Shown here: piece after piece, positions 5,843 through 8,980 of the stretch
How the letters are laid out: each line of letters starts with the position of its first letter
Position numbering within the stretch: position 1 is the first letter of the stretch
Source: Christensenellaceae bacterium
Lineage (GTDB): Bacteria; Bacillota; Clostridia; Christensenellales; UBA1750
Assembly: GCA_031287285.1 (NCBI GenBank)
Contig: JAITTC010000074.1
Span: 1-8,980 of the forward strand
Direction: 5' to 3'
DNA length: 8,980 nucleotides
Made by a program: the position numbers and the translations under genes
Notes under the pieces: generated by a model
The model's database searches: none
Seen by the model: the letters and a program-made list of their open reading frames with translations, nothing else
What the model was told of the DNA's origin: nothing

Positions 5843-8251
5843 TTAAATCTCGATCAATTCCCGCACGCGCAGGGAGGTTTCGGTCTTTTCGAATTCCTTC
5901 TTGCCGGGCTTGCCGCCCGGCAGGGCGATGAAGAACGGCCTGTCGCCAATCTCGATCAGCTCCATATCCTTGAGCATTCGAAGCGCCAAATATAGCTTTG
6001 GCAGCGGCAACGCGGCGCATTCGGGCGCGAGGCCCTGCAGGGCTTTTAGGTCGCGCGCGGCGCTCAGCCTGCCGTTTAGGCGCAGCAGCGCCCGGTAAAA
6101 GGCCCTGGTTTCGTCGATGCCCGGCAAGCTGCTTTGAAGCCTTTGGGCAAGGGCCTTTTTTTCGCAAGGGGACTTGAACGCGAAGACAACGGCGCTGGGC
6201 GCCAGCCGCAGGATCTCATCCACGATCGCCTTGTCGAGCATCCCGCCGAGCAAGACGATGTTCGGGTAGTTTGAAAGCGCCTCTTTTTCGATTCGGTCGA
6301 AGGCGCAGAGGAGGTTTTCGGGCAAATCGCCCGCGCCCCTTTGGGCGGCGCCCACGCGCAGCCTAAAGAGCAGCCCCGCTTCGTTCAGAAAGGCCATGGC
6401 GCCCTGCAAGGCGCCAGCCGATGGATACAGCAGCAGGCTGCCATAGAGGCTCTGGCCCAAAAGCCGCGCGATATCGTCGTTTTTCGCGTCTAAATGCCGC
6501 TTGAAGCCCAGCTGCTTTGGGGCCAGGATGTAGGGCAGCGCGGAGGCGAAGAGTTCGTCGTCGCGGGCCGTTTCGCCGCTTAAAAAGCCGCTCGGGCTCG
6601 GCGCGAATTGCCGGATCTGCAATCGCACGCTCTCGCGCCCCTGCCAAAGGTTGATCTCGGGCGTCGCCGCGGCGTCGATGGTTTCGGCCGCCTCGGCCAG
6701 CCGCGGGCCCATCTTGAAGGCTGCCGCCTCGAGCAGGCTGCCGTTTTGCTCCAAGGTCAGGCGCAGGTGCGCGCCGTTTTGGCCCATGGTGCCGCTGCCG
6801 CGCACCCGCGCGTTTTTAAGCAGGAAGATCGGCCCCGGGTTGCCTTGGCCAAAAGGCTCCAGGCGGCTTAGGCCTCGCACCGTTTCCGCGTCGAAATCGG
6901 CAATGGCCGCCTCTAAATCGTAGCTTTGGGTCGGAATCCACTTTTCTTCATCGATTTCCTGCAGAAAGGCCTCCATCTGGCGGTGAAACTCGGAAAAATT
7001 CTCGTGCTTCATCGTCAGCCCGGCCGCCATCTCGTGCCCCCCGAAGCGCTCGAAGAGCTCCGGGCAGCGATTCAGCAGCGCAAAGAGCGAAACCCCGCGG
7101 ATCGACCTCGCCGAGCAGGTCAGCGTCTCGCCCTCCTTGGCGAAGACGAACGAGGGGCGGAAGAAGCGCTCGGTCAGGCGCGAGGCCACGATGCCCACAA
7201 CGCCCGGGTTCCAGTTTTCGCCCACGGCATAGAGCGCCCGCTCGCTAAGGAAGTCCGCGCCGCCCAGCTGCTTCAGGGCCTCCTCCATGATGGAAGCCTC
7301 CTGCGCCTGGCGAAGCTGGTTGTGCTCCTCAAGCTGGTCCGCGATCGGCTTGGCATCCGCATAATCCTTCGCCAGCAGCATCTCAACGCTTTTGGCGCTG
7401 TGGCCGATGCGCCCACCCGCGTTGATGCGAGGGCCGATCATGAAGCCCACGTGCGAGGCTGCAATCGCCCCAGGCGGCACGCCCGCGTTATCCATCAGGG
7501 CCTTGATGCCAGGGCGCGGGTTTTCGCGGATCTTCTGAAGGCCCAGCGTCACGATGGCCCGGTTTTCATCCCGAAGGCTTACGATATCCGCCACGGTGCC
7601 AAGGGCCGCGATGTCAAGGTAGCTTTCGGCAGCCTCGATGCCGCCCAGCGCCTGCACGAGCTTGAGCGCCACGCCAGCGCCGGATAGATGCGGGCAGGGG
7701 TAGCCGTCCAAGCGCGGGTTGATGGTCAAACAGCCCGGCAGTTCAGAAAGCGGGCTGTGGTGGTCGGTCACGATGGGCTCCAGCCCAAGCGCCTTTGCGG
7801 CCTTGATTTCGCTTAGGGCGGTGATGCCGCAGTCCACGGTGATGAGCAGGGTATTCTGCTTGGCGAGCTCCTCGATGGCCGCGATGTTGAGCCCGTAGCC
7901 CTCGCCGTGCCGCTTGGGTATATAGTATGCAGCCTTTAGCCCGATGGCGCATAGGTAATCGAATAAAAGGGCGGTGGCCGTCACGCCGTCCGCGTCGTAG
8001 TCGCCGTAGATCACGGCGCTTTCGCCCTGGGCGATGGCCTTTTGGATGCGCTCCACGGCGGCTTTCATGTCTTTCATCAAAAAGGGCGAGTGAAGCCCCG
8101 CAATCGATGGATGCAAAAAGGTCTCCGCCTCCGCTTGACTTTTGACCCCGCGCAGGCAGAGCAGCCTGGCCAGGGTTTCCCCATGCCCGGCGCCTTTTAG
8201 GCTTTCGACGATCCCCTCGTCGATTTCGCCGCGTGGCTCGAACTTCAGCAC
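5843..8251 (-). CDS. recJ: Single-stranded-DNA-specific exonuclease RecJ
   Basis: 802 residues from the GTG start, typical of Bacillota RecJ. The enzyme degrades single-stranded DNA 5'-3' in recombination and mismatch or base-excision repair. DHH domain motifs: YGDYDADG at 82-89, TVDCGI at 138-143, the eponymous TDHH at 162-165 and ALGTVADIVSLRDENR at 216-231. DHHA1 domain: GPRINAGGRIGH at 273-284, NPGVVGIVASRL at 348-359 and GGHEMAAG at 404-411. An OB-like segment follows around 465-550, and a C-terminal extension (about 551-802), the part less conserved outside Bacillota. Start choice: GTG 8251 has AAGGGGG (8266-8260) 8 nt upstream, right at the scfB stop; an ATG at 8293 in the same frame would overlap scfB by 29 nt and lacks such a site. 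All catalytic aspartate and histidine motifs are intact. Confidence 0.96.
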   Translation of the reverse strand: MLKFEPRGEIDEGIVESLKGAGHGETLARLLCLRGVKSQAEAETFLHPSIAGLHSPFLMKDMKAAVERIQKAIAQGESAVIYGDYDADGVTATALLFDYLCAIGLKAAYYIPKRHGEGYGLNIAAIEELAKQNTLLITVDCGITALSEIKAAKALGLEPIVTDHHSPLSELPGCLTINPRLDGYPCPHLSGAGVALKLVQALGGIEAAESYLDIAALGTVADIVSLRDENRAIVTLGLQKIRENPRPGIKALMDNAGVPPGAIAASHVGFMIGPRINAGGRIGHSAKSVEMLLAKDYADAKPIADQLEEHNQLRQAQEASIMEEALKQLGGADFLSERALYAVGENWNPGVVGIVASRLTERFFRPSFVFAKEGETLTCSARSIRGVSLFALLNRCPELFERFGGHEMAAGLTMKHENFSEFHRQMEAFLQEIDEEKWIPTQSYDLEAAIADFDAETVRGLSRLEPFGQGNPGPIFLLKNARVRGSGTMGQNGAHLRLTLEQNGSLLEAAAFKMGPRLAEAAETIDAAATPEINLWQGRESVRLQIRQFAPSPSGFLSGETARDDELFASALPYILAPKQLGFKRHLDAKNDDIARLLGQSLYGSLLLYPSAGALQGAMAFLNEAGLLFRLRVGAAQRGAGDLPENLLCAFDRIEKEALSNYPNIVLLGGMLDKAIVDEILRLAPSAVVFAFKSPCEKKALAQRLQSSLPGIDETRAFYRALLRLNGRLSAARDLKALQGLAPECAALPLPKLYLALRMLKDMELIEIGDRPFFIALPGGKPGKKEFEKTETSLRVRELIEI

Positions 8252-8259
8252 GCTTGCGG

Positions 8260-8266
8260 CCCCCTT
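8260..8266 (-). promoter_or_regulatory. Ribosome binding site deciding the recJ start
   Basis: AAGGGGG overlaps the TAA stop of scfB and lies 8 nt before GTG 8251. Its position between the two genes supports the shorter RecJ and stop-to-start translational coupling. Confidence 0.65.
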
Positions 8267-8980
8267 AGTCGCTCGCCTCTTCTTGCCGCGCATTTTCGGC
8301 GCAATAGGCCGCGATGGCGCATTCCAGGCGTTTTTTTTCGAGTTGGCATTCCATGTCGTACGGCTTGTTTATGCTGCCCGAGAAGGCTTGCGCGTTGGCC
8401 GCGCAGCCGCCCGAGCAATAGAGCCTGGCCCAGCAGCCCGCGCATTTTTCCTTCGAGAGCACGTGGTTGTTGGCGAATTGGGCGCGCAATTCGTCGTCGA
8501 GCTTCCCATCGAAGACGTTCCCCAGGAGGAAGCCCTCGCGCCCCACGAACTGGTGGCAGGGGTAGATCTCGCCATCCGGCGTCACGGCCAGGTACTCGCT
8601 GCCGGCGCCGCAGCCCGTCAGCCTCTTCTTCAGGCAGGGGCCGCCCTCTAAATCCACCACGAAGTGAAAGAACGAAAACCAGCCGCCCTCGCGTCGGCGC
8701 TTTAAATATTGCTCTAAAAGGGCGTCGTACTCGGCCAAAATCCGCGGCAGGTGCTCTTCCTTCAGCGAATAGGGCGATTCTGGCTGCAAGACCACGGGCT
8801 CCACCGAGATCTGCTCAAAGCCCTCGTCGCTGAGGGCCAGCACGTCCTTGGCAAAGTCGAGGTTATTGCGCGTGAAGGTGCCCCGCACATAGTATTTTTG
8901 CTGGTTTCGGCTCTCCGCAATCCTTTTCGCGTTTTTCAGGCTCTGCGCATAGGAGGGGCCGCCCTCGCGCGTGGGGCGCA
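8265..8980 (-). CDS. scfB: SCIFF peptide maturase, radical-SAM/SPASM protein, C-terminal half (truncated by window edge)
   Basis: 237 residues plus the stop are visible; the family is about 450 residues, and the N-terminal radical-SAM CxxxCxxC site lies beyond position 8980. The enzyme forms thioether cross-links in SCIFF, a short six-cysteine ribosomal peptide encoded by scfA. The visible part carries family hallmarks: YYVRGTFTRNNLDF, DEGFEQISVEPVV, GGPC, LTGCGAG, YLAVTPDGEIYPCHQFVG, GNVFDGK and the SPASM cysteine cluster KCAGCWARLYCSGGCAAN, followed by DMEC. These cysteines bind the auxiliary [4Fe-4S] clusters. There is no sign of frameshift or decay. scfA would be expected shortly upstream, outside the window. 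The stop is 13 nt before recJ, so the two are probably co-transcribed. An apparent GTG start at 8888 is internal, because the frame and the homology continue to the window edge. Confidence 0.93.
   Translation of the reverse strand, partial: RPTREGGPSYAQSLKNAKRIAESRNQQKYYVRGTFTRNNLDFAKDVLALSDEGFEQISVEPVVLQPESPYSLKEEHLPRILAEYDALLEQYLKRRREGGWFSFFHFVVDLEGGPCLKKRLTGCGAGSEYLAVTPDGEIYPCHQFVGREGFLLGNVFDGKLDDELRAQFANNHVLSKEKCAGCWARLYCSGGCAANAQAFSGSINKPYDMECQLEKKRLECAIAAYCAENARQEEASD

Noticed and set aside
6926..7687. 253-codon open frame on the plus strand opposite recJ
   Set aside because: Antisense to conserved RecJ catalytic motifs; its composition is a shadow of the RecJ frame and no ribosome binding site or family was seen.
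5843..8251. Possible DHH-family phosphodiesterase other than RecJ (e.g. cyclic-di-AMP hydrolase)
   Set aside because: Length, the full RecJ motif series, the OB region, the C-terminal extension and the recJ-apt-rel context all fit RecJ.

Overview
The window is a stretch of bacterial chromosome with every recognisable gene on the minus strand, so transcription runs from high to low coordinates. Gene content and order (scfB, recJ, apt, rel, dtd, an MBL-fold hydrolase, hemZ) match a conserved neighbourhood of Clostridia and related Bacillota. The radical-SAM/SPASM enzyme at the right edge belongs to the SCIFF-maturase family, which is close to a marker of Clostridia. The DNA is G+C-rich (about 60 % by eye) with many GTG/TTG-type starts and AGGGGG-type Shine-Dalgarno sites. 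This suggests a high-GC, probably uncultured or host-associated clostridial lineage. No phage, transposase, CRISPR, tRNA or rRNA gene is visible.

Layout in transcription order. (1) 8980-8265: C-terminal half of scfB, cut by the window edge. (2) 8251-5843: recJ, 13 nt after scfB. (3) 5811-5281: apt. (4) 5227-3038: bifunctional rel/spoT-type (p)ppGpp synthetase/hydrolase. (5) 3041-2220: a calcineurin-like metallophosphoesterase whose TTG start overlaps the rel stop by 4 nt. (6) 2200-1751: dtd. (7) 1750-1310: 441 nt without a recognisable protein gene but rich in inverted repeats, with one small ORF preceded by a good ribosome binding site. (8) 1309-722: MBL-fold hydrolase. (9) 725-1: N-terminal half of hemZ, overlapping the previous gene by ATGA and cut by the window edge.

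The short gaps and stop/start overlaps from scfB to dtd indicate one co-transcribed housekeeping cluster. Its roles are peptide maturation, single-strand DNA exonuclease repair, adenine salvage, stringent-response alarmone turnover and D-aminoacyl-tRNA proofreading. MBL-hemZ is a translationally coupled pair that may have its own expression control in the 441-nt gap. Most of the window is ordinary core genome. The parts that deserve a second look are the structured intergenic region (mutually exclusive hairpins, a possible leader ORF), the extra metallophosphoesterase between rel and dtd, and the direct scfB-recJ junction.
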